From: Neobacillus sp. CF12
GTDB taxonomy: Bacteria > Bacillota > Bacilli > Bacillales > Cytobacillaceae
Direction: 5' to 3'
DNA length: 64,000 bases
Assembly (NCBI RefSeq): GCF_030348765.1
Contig: NZ_JAUCEU010000007.1
Location: 676,501-740,500, forward strand
The translations under genes were made by a program, and so were the position numbers. Each line of letters begins with the position of its first letter. The stretch's first letter is position 1. The notes beneath the pieces were generated by a model, which was not told where the DNA came from, did not search any database, and worked only from the letters and a program-made list of their open reading frames with translations. Below, piece by piece: positions 25,339 through 34,012 of this stretch.

Positions 25339-26229
25339 TTAAAGGGTGGGAAATGGCACGTTTTCAAATTTTAGATTATTTAAGTCTTTCTGTTTATGCG
25401 AAAAATGCTTTTTCTTTGTAAAATAAACTGTCGGTATTGTTTGACAGTAACTTAAATCCTCGTCCTCAACATCTGTTTTTTCAAAGTTGAAAAATTTTAA
25501 GTTAGGCAGCCCTTGTATAAAAGCAATGGATTTCATACTCCCACATGATTGTAAAGTTAAATGTTCTAAGCTGTCTAAACTCCCAATAGGCATAAAATCT
25601 TGTATATTTTTACAGTTTTCCATAATTAATTTTCTTAAACTGTTTCTTAAAAGCCCAATACTGGATATGTCTTTCAATTTATTTAGTCCATATAAATCCA
25701 ACTCTTGTAATATTTTAAATTGACCAATTCCTTCAAATGATTCAATTTGTGCTTGTATAAGATGTAGCACTTCAAGATTTTCAATTTCTCCAATTTCAGA
25801 ATAAGTCTTAGAAAGCGGTTTATAACCCCAAATCTGCATCCGCTTTAGATTCTTTAATTTTGAAAGTCCTGTTGCTCTGGTTGGCAGTTCTCCATAAAGT
25901 TCCTCTAAAGAGAACAGATTCCCTAAATCAAGTTTCACTTTTTTATTTAAGTCATTCATAGCTATAATTTTCAAATTTACAAGGTATGATAAGCCATCAA
26001 AATTTCTTAAATTTTCACCCTTCAGATATAATTTCTCAATGTGCTGACATTCCTTCAAAAAGTCAATATCCGAAAGATTATAACTCCCTCCGATTGAAAT
26101 ACTTTTAAAATTTTGCCCTTTAATAATCTCCAGACTCTCCGAAAGATGTTCTGAAGATACTATAAGAGTATCCACTGTATCATCAATATATCTAACAATT
26201 TTAACGTTACCAATTTTATATGATGGCAT
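25339..26229 (-). CDS. Cytoplasmic leucine-rich-repeat protein
   Basis: 296 residues from the ATG at 26229, which has GGAGG six bases upstream (the open frame begins 36 bases earlier). Repeats run from about residue 55 to 265: ISIGGSYNLSDIDFLK, HIEKLYLKGENL, LKNLKRMQIWGYK, LEVLHLIQAQI, LQELDLYGLNKL, LEHLTLQSCGSM. No signal peptide. It shares the architecture but little exact sequence with the LRR protein at 23387. First gene of a two-gene operon. Confidence 0.7.
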   Translation of the reverse strand: MPSYKIGNVKIVRYIDDTVDTLIVSSEHLSESLEIIKGQNFKSISIGGSYNLSDIDFLKECQHIEKLYLKGENLRNFDGLSYLVNLKIIAMNDLNKKVKLDLGNLFSLEELYGELPTRATGLSKLKNLKRMQIWGYKPLSKTYSEIGEIENLEVLHLIQAQIESFEGIGQFKILQELDLYGLNKLKDISSIGLLRNSLRKLIMENCKNIQDFMPIGSLDSLEHLTLQSCGSMKSIAFIQGLPNLKFFNFEKTDVEDEDLSYCQTIPTVYFTKKKHFSHKQKDLNNLKFENVPFPTL

Positions 26230-26290
26230 AGCTCCTCCAATATCCCAACTAAATGATAAATACAAGTATTATATGATAATTATAAAAAAT

Positions 26291-26476
26291 CCTTCTTCAA
26301 CTAAACTGCTTCGTTAGTACAACAAGAAAAAAGCCGCCAAAAATAGCAGCCTTTCTTCATTTTTGTGTTAAATGTGTATATAGCCGAATTGTTTACTCAC
26401 CTACTAGTCCATCACCATCCCGATCGTCCATATATTTATAGAGCCATGATTATATTTAGGTTAGGAAAGCGAAACT
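26291..26476. repeat. 185-bp duplicated block, second copy
   Basis: Repeats 3481-3664 with only scattered changes, including the Excalibur-like scrap (about 26394-26448, two residues changed at most) and the tail of the DUF6678-type gene. Similarity stops at GCGAAACT (26476); beyond lies unrelated sequence, so here the gene tail is an orphan. Confidence 0.8.
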
Positions 26477-26489
26477 GTTGACACTAAAA

Positions 26490-26525
26490 GGACCACACAT
26501 ATTAGACATGTCTAATGTGTGGTCC
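26490..26525. terminator. Strong hairpin
   Basis: GGACCACACATATTAGAC and GTCTAATGTGTGGTCC pair along about 16 bases with a two-base bulge. It directly follows the truncated end of the duplicated block and precedes the 69-residue gene. It may be a terminator or the scar of a small element. Confidence 0.55.
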
Positions 26526-26558
26526 AACTTTATTACATTATTCAACTAAAGCTACCCG

Positions 26559-26768
26559 TTAGTGAAAGAAACGAAAATAAAGTGCAACAAGATAATTAAC
26601 AATTATAAAAATGGAATAAATTTTAAATATAAACACAAAAATCCCTTTGTCTTTTCGTGTGAAAATTAAGTAGCCTATACAAAATATCAGTTGGATAATA
26701 TATAAAGGGGCTACCGCAAGTCTTGAGTATAGTTCTGCAATAGATGTTTCCATAATTTTGTCATTCAC
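26559..26768 (-). CDS. Small two-helix membrane protein
   Basis: 69 residues with two hydrophobic helices (about residues 17-36 and 44-65) joined by FTRKDKG. Start codon preceded by GGAGAGAA. No family recognised. It follows the 99-residue membrane protein gene in the same direction with a short repeat remnant (TTGCACCCGTTATTGCA) between, so they may be one transcript. Confidence 0.5.
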   Translation of the reverse strand: MNDKIMETSIAELYSRLAVAPLYIIQLIFCIGYLIFTRKDKGIFVFIFKIYSIFIIVNYLVALYFRFFH

Positions 26769-26806
26769 TTGAAATTCTCTCCTAAATTATTGCACCCGTT
26801 ATTGCA

Positions 26807-27106
26807 TTAGAATATAATCAATACCACTCCAAATAATACTGATACTAACCCAATAAACCATATAAATAATGACCACGCTTTTATTCCAGAAAAGACAACA
26901 GGTAACTGCCAGACTATTAAATCTGATATTAAATCTCCTATTGCTTCCATAAAGGTCTCTTTGGGGTCTCCCTTTTTCCATAACCACTTTGAAATGAGAA
27001 AAAAGATGATACCAATCACGATAAGAATAATTCCATTATGTTGTTGGCATTTAATGAATGTATGTTTTGGCAGTATGTTTATTAAACTGAATGAAACATA
27101 TTGCAT
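26807..27106 (-). CDS. Small membrane protein, unknown
   Basis: 99 residues with two clear helices (about residues 25-42 and 75-98) and an amphipathic stretch between them (KGDPKETFMEAIGDLISDL). An alternative start further in (GIILIVIGIIF) would give a shorter protein. No family recognised; placement beside another tiny membrane gene is the only context. Confidence 0.45.
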   Translation of the reverse strand: MQYVSFSLINILPKHTFIKCQQHNGIILIVIGIIFFLISKWLWKKGDPKETFMEAIGDLISDLIVWQLPVVFSGIKAWSLFIWFIGLVSVLFGVVLIIF

Positions 27107-27307
27107 GAAAAATATGTATAAGAACTAATTTTTATACATAAATAGATTGCTGCGGTTATGGAAGTAAAGGTGCAGGAATGTGTAATAAGAAAGTAGTCAT
27201 TCTTTAATGCATAGTAGACTTATACTGGGTCAACAATGATTGGCATAGTCATCTGTTATTTTTTGATATTTTGAAGTTATTACACTTAAACTAATTTACG
27301 CATCCTA

Positions 27308-27357
27308 AAATGAAAAAAAATAATTCCCCTTTTATATGATTACGAAGAGGGGAATTA
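27308..27357 (-). terminator. Terminator of the SEDS-family gene
   Basis: On the minus strand AATTCCCCTCTT and AAGGGGAATT form the stem, followed by ATTTTTTTTC. It lies 25 bases after the stop at 27379. Confidence 0.85.
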
Positions 27358-27378
27358 AGGGAATATCACTATAATAGT

Positions 27379-28647
27379 TTAGGTATTATTTTTTACGTCC
27401 AACCAGAGTATATCAGCTGCTTTTCGTCTTCTGAATATGCTTAAAATCAGACCTACTGCAATCATCTCCAACAATATATGTGAGCCTCCAAAGCTCATGA
27501 ATGGCATGGCTACACCAGGTAAAGGTGATAAGCCCAGGTTTGTCAGGATGCTTAGTATAAATTGGCTTGCAAAGGTTACTGCCAACCCTATAGCCAGCAT
27601 TTTACCATAAATGAAACTAACGCTTTTCGCAGCACTCAATATTCTCCAAATAAAAAACACAACCAATACGAAAGCAATAATCGCGGCTAACCAGCCAAAT
27701 GAATAGATGATGTACGTGAATATAAAATCTGTATGTACTTCAGAAATTAAATTTGGGGTTAGATTAAGACTATTTCCAATAAAATCAGATGCGCCTAATT
27801 TTTTAATATCCTTGGTATCGATCGATGTATAATTTTGAGATAGAACCAACAGGTTGAAGATTGGCCATATAGAGGCAGCTGCTGCGAATGTTATTGCTTG
27901 TTTAAGACTGGCTCTAGATCCAAACATAATGGCTGTGCAGCCAATAATACAAATGATAGAAGTTGCTATGGCACTTGTTGTTAATAACAATAAGATAGGT
28001 AATGCCAGAATACCTACTCCAAGCCAAGATTTTCGAGAATCATTCCAATTCCAAGAATGAAAGATTCCAGCAAAGGACATAACCAGGAGAAAAGGAGTAA
28101 TCTCGGTAAAATTAATATTGGCAAAACCTAAGATTAAAAAAGGAACACCATCGACTCTAACACCAAAAAGAACAGTTATTAATAGAATTAGGACCGTTCC
28201 CGCATATAGGTGTTTGGAGAACTTTAATAACTTTCTATAATCAAACGTAGACAAGCTTAGCATCAGCAGAATTCCTAACAAGTAAAAGATAAGACTTTTA
28301 TTAAATACTTTCATATCCTGAATCTCTGTAAAAGTAGAATGAAATTGTAAATAATACATTACTAGTAATCCAAACAGTGAAGCTATCATTACTGGAAGTA
28401 TGGTTTTGATATCCATTGGGGCTTTATGGGTCTCGTTAAGCTGCTTTCCAAGCAACTTTACATCTCCCATACGAGCCAATGCTTGATCGATTGCCTCTTC
28501 TTCTGAGAGTCCAGCAAGCAAGGCTTCCTCTTTAAGTGTCTGAAGATGATCACTTATTTCAAGTTTTATACTAGAGTGTACATCTTTATTTCTTATTTGT
28601 TTACACAATTCTTTAATATATACTTCAAAATCGTTTTCTAATCCCAT
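27379..28647 (-). CDS. SEDS (FtsW/RodA/SpoVE) family protein with N-terminal permease-prefix domain
   Basis: 422 residues. Residues 1-75 are a soluble helical domain (FEVYIKELCKQIRNKDVH, LSEEEAIDQALARMGD) of the kind found before PadR-controlled permeases. Residues 80-415 are ten helices of the FtsW/RodA/SpoVE fold; HTDFIFTYIIYSFGWLAA keeps the conserved Asp of SEDS glycosyltransferases, but the usual Glu-Glu after it is replaced, and GVAMPFMSFGGSHIL matches the family end. It may polymerise or flip lipid II-like substrates or act as a regulated stress variant. Its ATG overlaps the padR stop. Confidence 0.8.
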   Translation of the reverse strand: MGLENDFEVYIKELCKQIRNKDVHSSIKLEISDHLQTLKEEALLAGLSEEEAIDQALARMGDVKLLGKQLNETHKAPMDIKTILPVMIASLFGLLVMYYLQFHSTFTEIQDMKVFNKSLIFYLLGILLMLSLSTFDYRKLLKFSKHLYAGTVLILLITVLFGVRVDGVPFLILGFANINFTEITPFLLVMSFAGIFHSWNWNDSRKSWLGVGILALPILLLLTTSAIATSIICIIGCTAIMFGSRASLKQAITFAAAASIWPIFNLLVLSQNYTSIDTKDIKKLGASDFIGNSLNLTPNLISEVHTDFIFTYIIYSFGWLAAIIAFVLVVFFIWRILSAAKSVSFIYGKMLAIGLAVTFASQFILSILTNLGLSPLPGVAMPFMSFGGSHILLEMIAVGLILSIFRRRKAADILWLDVKNNT

Positions 28648-28982
28648 ACGATTTTCTCTCCTTTCAACACTTCGTCCACTGCAGTCTTAAAGATTGACCA
28701 TTCTTCTTTTTTTTCCTTTATAAATTCCTTACCTTTTCCATTGATATTATAATATTTTCTCTTTCTCTTCCCGTGGCCTTCTTCCCAATAAGAAATAATC
28801 AGTCCTTTATCTTCAAGGGTATGCAGGATGGGATAAATCGTTCCTTCTTTAAAACTAAAAATTCCCTCAGACTTCATTTCCAACTCTTTAATAATTTCAT
28901 AGCCATACATTGGTTTTGAATTAAGTAGGCTTAAAATAAGAGTAGTGGTACTACCTTTTAGCAACTCTTTACTAATCTTCAT
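28638..28982 (-). CDS. PadR family regulator paired with the SEDS gene
   Basis: About 114 residues. Winged helix with MYGYEIIKELEMKSEGIF, KEGTIYPILHTLEDKGLI and wing GKRKRKYYNINGKG. The frame opens 45 bases earlier, but the ATG at 28982 has GGAGGGAG at proper spacing. It overlaps the SEDS gene by ten bases, so both are made from one message. The region at 29000-29050 has the short palindromes TACATACTATTTC and ATGCATAGTA typical of PadR operators, so it probably represses its own operon. Confidence 0.85.
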   Translation of the reverse strand: MKISKELLKGSTTTLILSLLNSKPMYGYEIIKELEMKSEGIFSFKEGTIYPILHTLEDKGLIISYWEEGHGKRKRKYYNINGKGKEFIKEKKEEWSIFKTAVDEVLKGEKIVWD

Positions 28983-29223
28983 AACAGTCTCCCTCCAATA
29001 CATACTATTTCTATGCATAGTAATCATAGGTATATGTTATATTACATATTTATGTGTGTCAATTCTTTTGATACAGCTTTTTGATTCTAACAAGGGTAAT
29101 TTAGTAGAATCTACTCTAATCACAAGGAAATTAACCGCTTTATCAAAAATCATTCTCCCAGTTCGGTGAACACCACTTGTATCATATTTATATTTAAGTA
29201 TCTTAAGTACTAAAGGGAATAAG

Positions 29224-29529
29224 ATGAAACTGATATTAAATTTATTTGTATTATTAAATAAGTGCGGTTTTACGAATACGGTTTTAGTTTGGAGGAGTGT
29301 TTTTACGAAGAAAGAAACAAAGAGAAAACTAAGTTTGATTTTATATAGGTTAACGTTAGTAATAGTTATTTTGTCCTTGGCTTTTAGTGTCGCTAAAGTA
29401 ATCTATGATCACATAAATCTTCGAGGTTTAAACGAACAGGCAGGGATATTACTAATTGTTATGATTAGTGCATTACTTCAACTGAAAACATATAAAATAG
29501 ATTATGAAGACGATGTATTTAAGAAGTAA
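29224..29529 (+). CDS. Small membrane protein, unknown
   Basis: 101 residues with one or two helices (about residues 38-62 and 74-90) and a basic N-terminal half. AAGGGAAT lies before the ATG. It is divergent from the padR-SEDS operon and ends before a strong terminator. No family recognised, and the N-terminal 30 residues could be an over-extension of a shorter gene. Confidence 0.45.
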   Translation: MKLILNLFVLLNKCGFTNTVLVWRSVFTKKETKRKLSLILYRLTLVIVILSLAFSVAKVIYDHINLRGLNEQAGILLIVMISALLQLKTYKIDYEDDVFKK

Positions 29530-29599
29530 TATTCAACTAAATCTGGCTAACCTTATATTACGAACGGAGGCTTTAACACACTAAAGGGGAAATTTATAT

Positions 29600-29651
29600 A
29601 GCCAAAATATGCAAGCTTTTATGCACCACTTGCGTGTTTGGCTATTTTTTT
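29600..29651. terminator. Bidirectional terminator
   Basis: ATAGCCAAAATATGCAAG and CTTGCGTGTTTGGCTAT form a long stem followed by TTTTTTT on the plus strand. Confidence 0.8.
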
Positions 29652-29809
29652 ATTCATAAAAGATACTGCCGTGTTAAGCATTTCTTAACTGCCAAATACA
29701 TCCATTAAGCAAAACATTCACCACCTAACACTAATATTATCTGTATTAAGTGTTGAAATTTATCCTTTTTTCTTATGCAACTATTCTGCTTACGTTAGTT
29801 GAATAAGAA

Positions 29810-30180
29810 TTATATCTTCATAAAGTAATCAGTAAGCTTCTCATTTTCTTTTTCACGTAATCGTTTATTTTCTTGTTCAAGTTCTTTATTCTTTTTTTCC
29901 AACTTTTCAATCTTTCTCTTTAGAGAAGCGATTACTGCATTTTGATTTTTCTCGTCACGTTTAATCCTCGAATCCACAAATGCATTTTGTTCTTGATTTC
30001 GCAAGAAATCGATACGTTCTTTGAGCTCAGTATGATTGTAAAGGGTTGCTTTCTCACTCCAGCTTCTTCTGCTACACTATTAAATTTAATAGCCTTAGAA
30101 CTCTTTGTAAGGCGTTTAATAGCTTCTTCAACCTTTTCTTTATTGACATTCTCTTTTGGCTGTACAATTCTTATTGTCCA
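29810..30180 (-). pseudogene. Tn554-type TnpC (DUF6262) remnant
   Basis: Minus-strand frames together read VNKEKVEEAIKRLTKSSKAI, KFNSVAEEAGV, then after a one-base loss near 30055 ATLYNHTELKERIDFLRNQ and a 45-residue Lys/Glu coiled coil to the stop at 29810. This is the layout of DUF6262/TnpC, the accessory protein of Tn554-like transposons (HTH plus coiled coil). The 5' end and the tnpA/tnpB recombinase genes are absent, so it marks a lost transposon. Confidence 0.75.
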
Positions 30181-30249
30181 GAATAAATATTGTTGTAATT
30201 TGCTATGTCAAAACATATTACCTATGCTTAAAAACCCTAATAAAAAAGG

Positions 30250-30284
30250 AAAATGACGTGAACCAATTTCACACGTCATTTCTT
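30250..30284. terminator. Terminator
   Basis: AAATGACGTG-aaccaattt-CACACGTCATTT stem, shared between the TnpC remnant and the CBS-HEPN gene end. Flanked by A and T runs. Confidence 0.65.
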
Positions 30285-30349
30285 ATGTCATTTATAAAGA
30301 AAACACCCGAAAACGAAACCATTTAATCATTCGATTGTGTGATTTTTCT

Positions 30350-31156
30350 CTAAATTTTTTCGCATGCCTCTAATAACGTCTCAGTCTGTTCAATTAATGT
30401 GATCATCTCATTCCAAGAATTTTGCGTATTTAGATCTTGCGAATGTGCTAGATTGTTGCGAAGGATTTCTAATTTCTTGAAGAAATCTTTCCCTTTACTT
30501 TTTGATTCAATCCCTAAAAGCTCTCGTAAAGATTGCTCATTTAATACGATGTCCCTTTTATCACAAAGCTGCAGGCAATCACTTAATTCAATTGCCTCAT
30601 TTCGAGCTTTTCTTTGTAAAAATAATTCCTCTGTCTGTTGAATTCGTTTATCACTCAAATGCTTTTTCCAGGTATCCTCTGCAAAATACTCACGAATGAT
30701 TTGATAGAGGTGCATTTCAACTAAAGAAATCACCCCGAATAACAACATTCGAATCGGTGGTTTTTGGAGATCCGCTAGTGTCACCACTTTGGTAATCCGG
30801 TTACCTTCAATAATGAAAAGTCTATCAGTGTCTTTAAAGATAAATAGCGTTTGAAGAAGCGGTGTGGAATCTGACACGAGATCGGATGGGCTATAGCTGC
30901 GAGTATAATCCTTACATGTTCCCGCACCCAAATCTTCTCTTAATACATAACCTATAACCAACCCATTCTCTTCAACTCCGATGACGTCAAAGTCTTTTAG
31001 AAACATTTTGTCTCTTATCTGTTGTGCGTCATCTCTCACATTGCACGTAGCTAAAACCTCTGAGATACTGTTAACCGTAATATTTTTTTCAAATAAGGAA
31101 CGAAGACTTCTGTAAGTACTGACATGATCTCGCTGTTGTACTGGGATGTATTCCAT
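30350..31156 (-). CDS. CBS-pair protein with C-terminal HEPN-like domain
   Basis: About 268 residues. Residues 30-140 hold two CBS motifs (KDFDVIGVEENGLVIGYV and DRLFIIEGNRITKVVTLADL), which bind adenosine nucleotides. The C-terminal half is helical and ends with LEILRNNLAHSQDL, an Rx4H motif (Arg-Asn-Asn-Leu-Ala-His) like that of HEPN RNases and HEPN structural domains. Start chosen at 31156, where GGAGG is correctly placed; the frame opens 12 bases earlier. It stands alone between terminators. A nucleotide-controlled RNase is a plausible reading, not shown. Confidence 0.65.
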   Translation of the reverse strand: MEYIPVQQRDHVSTYRSLRSLFEKNITVNSISEVLATCNVRDDAQQIRDKMFLKDFDVIGVEENGLVIGYVLREDLGAGTCKDYTRSYSPSDLVSDSTPLLQTLFIFKDTDRLFIIEGNRITKVVTLADLQKPPIRMLLFGVISLVEMHLYQIIREYFAEDTWKKHLSDKRIQQTEELFLQRKARNEAIELSDCLQLCDKRDIVLNEQSLRELLGIESKSKGKDFFKKLEILRNNLAHSQDLNTQNSWNEMITLIEQTETLLEACEKI

Positions 31157-31594
31157 ACGTACCTCCATCTACTTTTACATAAATTGATACATCAATTTAA
31201 ACGCCTTTGTTTGTATTTCCTAATTATAAACATAAATTACAAGATTTAATGTAAGAAAATTGTTTTGGGTAATAGGTTTATGAACTGTTTTCAAGGGAAT
31301 GAACCGGGGCATTTGGTTAACGACTATTTATTGAGATTAAAACCTCTTCCTAATTTCATTATAGCATATAAATTGTTGGAGTAGAAAATGCTACCAAAAG
31401 AAACATTGCATGAAAACCTTCTTGCATTTTTGTGCAATTTGCCGATTTACTACTATTTAGAAATAAACTAGAATTTATCAGATGATAAACCGTTTTCATA
31501 GAGGTGTGAGGAGGCAGAATTCAACAAGATATAAACTTACATAAAAAATAGTAGAGTGACGTATTTTATTAGTAAAGGGACAGGTGGCACAATT

Positions 31595-32956
31595 ATGAAA
31601 CTGATTAAGGATATACTTCGTTTGGCCATACCATCAATTGCAACTTTTTCATCGATGACTGTTACAGGTTTACTGGTCTTGATGATTGTTGGGAAATTAG
31701 GGGCTGCGGCCATTGCTGTCGTCGGAATCACCAACATATTGATGTACAATCTATGGGCAATTTTTTCTGGAAACCAAGGAGCCATTAACTACTTGGTCGC
31801 TCAAAATTACGGCTCTAAGAATATGAAACTAGGCAATCAACGAATGCAGATTGCCGTCATTCTAGCAGTCTTTCAGGCTATTCTCTTATTTGGTGCAAGC
31901 TTTGTGTTTCCGGATTTTATTTTGGAAGTAATGGGTTCAAATGCAACCATTCTCAAATTAGGGACTTCTTATGTTCAAATACGAATGTACGCTATGATGT
32001 TCACTGTTTTTAATATTATCTTCTACGCTTACATGAGAGCCACCGGAGATACACGTACACCTATGAATATTTCCATCATTAATAGTGTTATGGTGGTAGT
32101 ATTCACCTATGTTCTCGCCTATGGGAAGTTTGGCTTTCCTAACTTAGGTTTACAGGGAGCGGGCTGGAGTATGGTGGCCGCTGAGGGGATTACTTTGATT
32201 TTAAATCTCCTTGTTTATTTCCGCTCTTACAACGATAAATATTTTACCCGTTCTTGGGTCCGAATAGAGCTAGCTCAAGTTCGGTTAATATTGTTTGAAG
32301 GTTCGAAGCTGGGGATTACTGAATTGTCTAATAGCATAGGCATGCTGGTGTTTACAGCCTGCATTACCCGTCTTGGCACAGTGGCCATTGCCGCCAATGA
32401 AATTGCTTTGAATATCCTGTCCTTCGGTTTTATGCCTGCAAATGGATTCGGGGCGGCTGCTACTGTTGGAATTGGGCAAGCGATTGGAAAAGGCAGACCG
32501 CTAGAAGCGAAGAAATTCGGGTTGGTGACCGTTTATCTTGGTTTGGGATTCATGGCATTATTTTCCGTATTTCTATTCTTGTTTGCCGAGCCTGTCGCGA
32601 AAATATATACGCCTGAATCAGCGGTAGTAGTGGCAACTGTTTCTCTGATTCATTTAGCTTCCTTTATTCAACTGTTTAGTGGGGCTAACATCATTTTTGC
32701 CGGAGGACTAAGGGGTGTCGGTGATACCACCTTCCTTTCTCGGGCAGCACTGGTGCTAAACTGGGTTTTCTTTATTCCTTGTACCATTCTATTAACACAG
32801 GTGTTTGATTTAGGACAGACAGGTGCGTGGATTGCTTTTTCTAGCGTAATTGTTCTTCAAGGGTTAACCAATTGTTTAAGGTATGTCTTTTACAAATGGA
32901 CCTCAGCCCAAAGTAAAAATGTACCTTTATCAGAGGTAACGTCGGTTCATGTTTAA
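31595..32956 (+). CDS. MATE family multidrug efflux protein
   Basis: 453 residues, 12 membrane helices in two MatE halves. Typical features are AIPSIATFSSMTVTGLLVLM, MRATGDTRTPM and LRGVGDTTFLS at the equivalent positions of each half. It exports cationic drugs in exchange for Na+ or H+ in the cell membrane. The open frame starts at a GTG at 31556, but AGGTGG before the ATG at 31595 fixes the start. No regulator is adjacent. The 31169-31555 gap holds only AT-rich DNA with possible promoters. Confidence 0.9.
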   Translation: MKLIKDILRLAIPSIATFSSMTVTGLLVLMIVGKLGAAAIAVVGITNILMYNLWAIFSGNQGAINYLVAQNYGSKNMKLGNQRMQIAVILAVFQAILLFGASFVFPDFILEVMGSNATILKLGTSYVQIRMYAMMFTVFNIIFYAYMRATGDTRTPMNISIINSVMVVVFTYVLAYGKFGFPNLGLQGAGWSMVAAEGITLILNLLVYFRSYNDKYFTRSWVRIELAQVRLILFEGSKLGITELSNSIGMLVFTACITRLGTVAIAANEIALNILSFGFMPANGFGAAATVGIGQAIGKGRPLEAKKFGLVTVYLGLGFMALFSVFLFLFAEPVAKIYTPESAVVVATVSLIHLASFIQLFSGANIIFAGGLRGVGDTTFLSRAALVLNWVFFIPCTILLTQVFDLGQTGAWIAFSSVIVLQGLTNCLRYVFYKWTSAQSKNVPLSEVTSVHV

Positions 32957-33152
32957 ATAAGAAGGATCTTGATGAATTATAAATGGAGGATTTAAATATA
33001 GTTCAAGTTACATGGCTGTACAATTGGTAGAAATAATAAAACATAATCAATCTGGTTTTGTTTATAAACCTAGAGTTGAAAAATAAGTCATTCGTTTTTT
33101 CTCCTTTAAAAAGATGATAAAAATATGTACTTTTATTTTCATTCCTTTCGGT

Positions 33153-33305
33153 TATAATTAAATTAAGTATGAAATAAATTAAAAAAGACCGAACATGGTG
33201 ATAACATGTCCGGTCCAGCAATAGACGGTCCCTCAGTGGGGTCGGCTTACTAAGAGGGATAATCCACCTGAGCCGTTAACTCAAGGGTGGATTATTTTTT
33301 TTGGT
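33153..33305 (+). ncRNA. Candidate antisense antitoxin RNA (RatA-like)
   Basis: A TATAAT box at 33153-33158 precedes a plus-strand segment with a 5' hairpin (GACCGAACATG and CATGTCCGGTC, 33187-33215). A strong terminator follows (AATCCACCTGAG and CTCAAGGGTGGATT, then TTTTTTTT to 33302), and its T-run overlaps the end of the toxin gene on the other strand. This is the tail-to-tail layout of TxpA/RatA and BsrG/SR4 modules of B. subtilis, where the RNA pairs with and removes toxin mRNA. Confidence 0.7.
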
Positions 33306-33375
33306 TAAATGACAGTATTGCTACGATTAGGCTACCAAATGCTAACGTAATCATAAACGTTTCAAAAACTGGCAT
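33292..33375 (-). CDS. Type I toxin, holin-like TxpA-type peptide
   Basis: A 27-residue peptide MPVFETFMITLAFGSLIVAI, ending LSFNQKK, with a GGGGGTGA ribosome binding site seven bases before the ATG. One membrane helix and a basic tail are characteristic of the peptides annotated as putative holin-like toxins in Bacillus, which damage the membrane when overproduced. The 3' end overlaps the terminator of the opposing RNA. The promoter (TTGTTC, 18 bp, TATACT) lies about 75 bases upstream and overlaps a LexA-type palindrome. Confidence 0.8.
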   Translation of the reverse strand: MPVFETFMITLAFGSLIVAILSFNQKK

Positions 33376-33448
33376 TTTCGCATCACCCCCTTTCTGTTTG
33401 GAGGTGTGTGCCGACCAGCATTGAGTAAACCTATTCTATTGCTCTATA

Positions 33449-33484
33449 AGTATATCACGGTAATTAAAAACAGAACAAGTGTTC
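33449..33484 (-). promoter_or_regulatory. Toxin promoter with LexA-type box over the -35
   Basis: Minus strand: -35 TTGTTC (33473-33478), 18-bp spacer, -10 TATACT (33449-33454). The -35 is embedded in GAAC-AAGT-GTTC (33473-33484), an exact match to the GAAC-N4-GTTC core of the Bacillus LexA (SOS) operator. Confidence 0.65.
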
Positions 33485-33553
33485 TTTAGTTTATCTATCA
33501 AATTAGTAAATTTAGCCTGGCTTTTCAAAACAACCTTCGGGAAGCAGCTCTAA

Positions 33554-34012
33554 TTAACTTCCCGATCTACTAAACATAATATAGTCAACATTAATAGGCT
33601 CAAGCTCTGCTGCTCTTAAAAGTTGATTAATCTGTCCCCGATGGTACTGACCATGGAGGGCAACATGGGTTAGGATGTCCCTTATCGAACTCTGAAACTG
33701 TGACCCGGAACTATTTTTATATGTAAGGATTTGGTCCAGCTCCGTATTTGATAAAGTTGAAAGGAATTCAGTAAAGTTATGATTATTTTGATTAACCATC
33801 TCTGCACACGATTCTAGACTAACCTCTTCCCAAATCGGTAAATGTGAACTATCGGCTCCTACCAATCTTGTAAACCAAACATTTTCTGCATGAAGAATAT
33901 GTGAAAAGAGATAGTTTGCCTGCTTATTCTCAACTCCACCGTTTTGTAGTGTTTCAAGGATTCGTAGATTCGCCCAATGTACTTGCTTAAACATATTTTG
34001 AATGGTTTCCAT
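33554..34012 (-). CDS. DinB family protein
   Basis: 152 residues, four-helix bundle of the DinB/YfiT group. The probable metal ligands are the His of FSHILHAENVWF (near residue 41) and two His in VALHGQYHRGQI. Members are thiol-dependent or uncharacterised metal-binding enzymes; B. subtilis DinB is damage-induced. GGAGGGAGC lies before the ATG. It neighbours the SOS-boxed toxin but has its own upstream region, in which I see no GAAC-N4-GTTC box. Confidence 0.85.
   Translation of the reverse strand: METIQNMFKQVHWANLRILETLQNGGVENKQANYLFSHILHAENVWFTRLVGADSSHLPIWEEVSLESCAEMVNQNNHNFTEFLSTLSNTELDQILTYKNSSGSQFQSSIRDILTHVALHGQYHRGQINQLLRAAELEPINVDYIMFSRSGS

Noticed and set aside
33003..33221. 72-residue minus-strand protein
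   Set aside because: It overlaps the promoter and 5' hairpin of the antisense RNA, has no ribosome binding site and low-complexity content.
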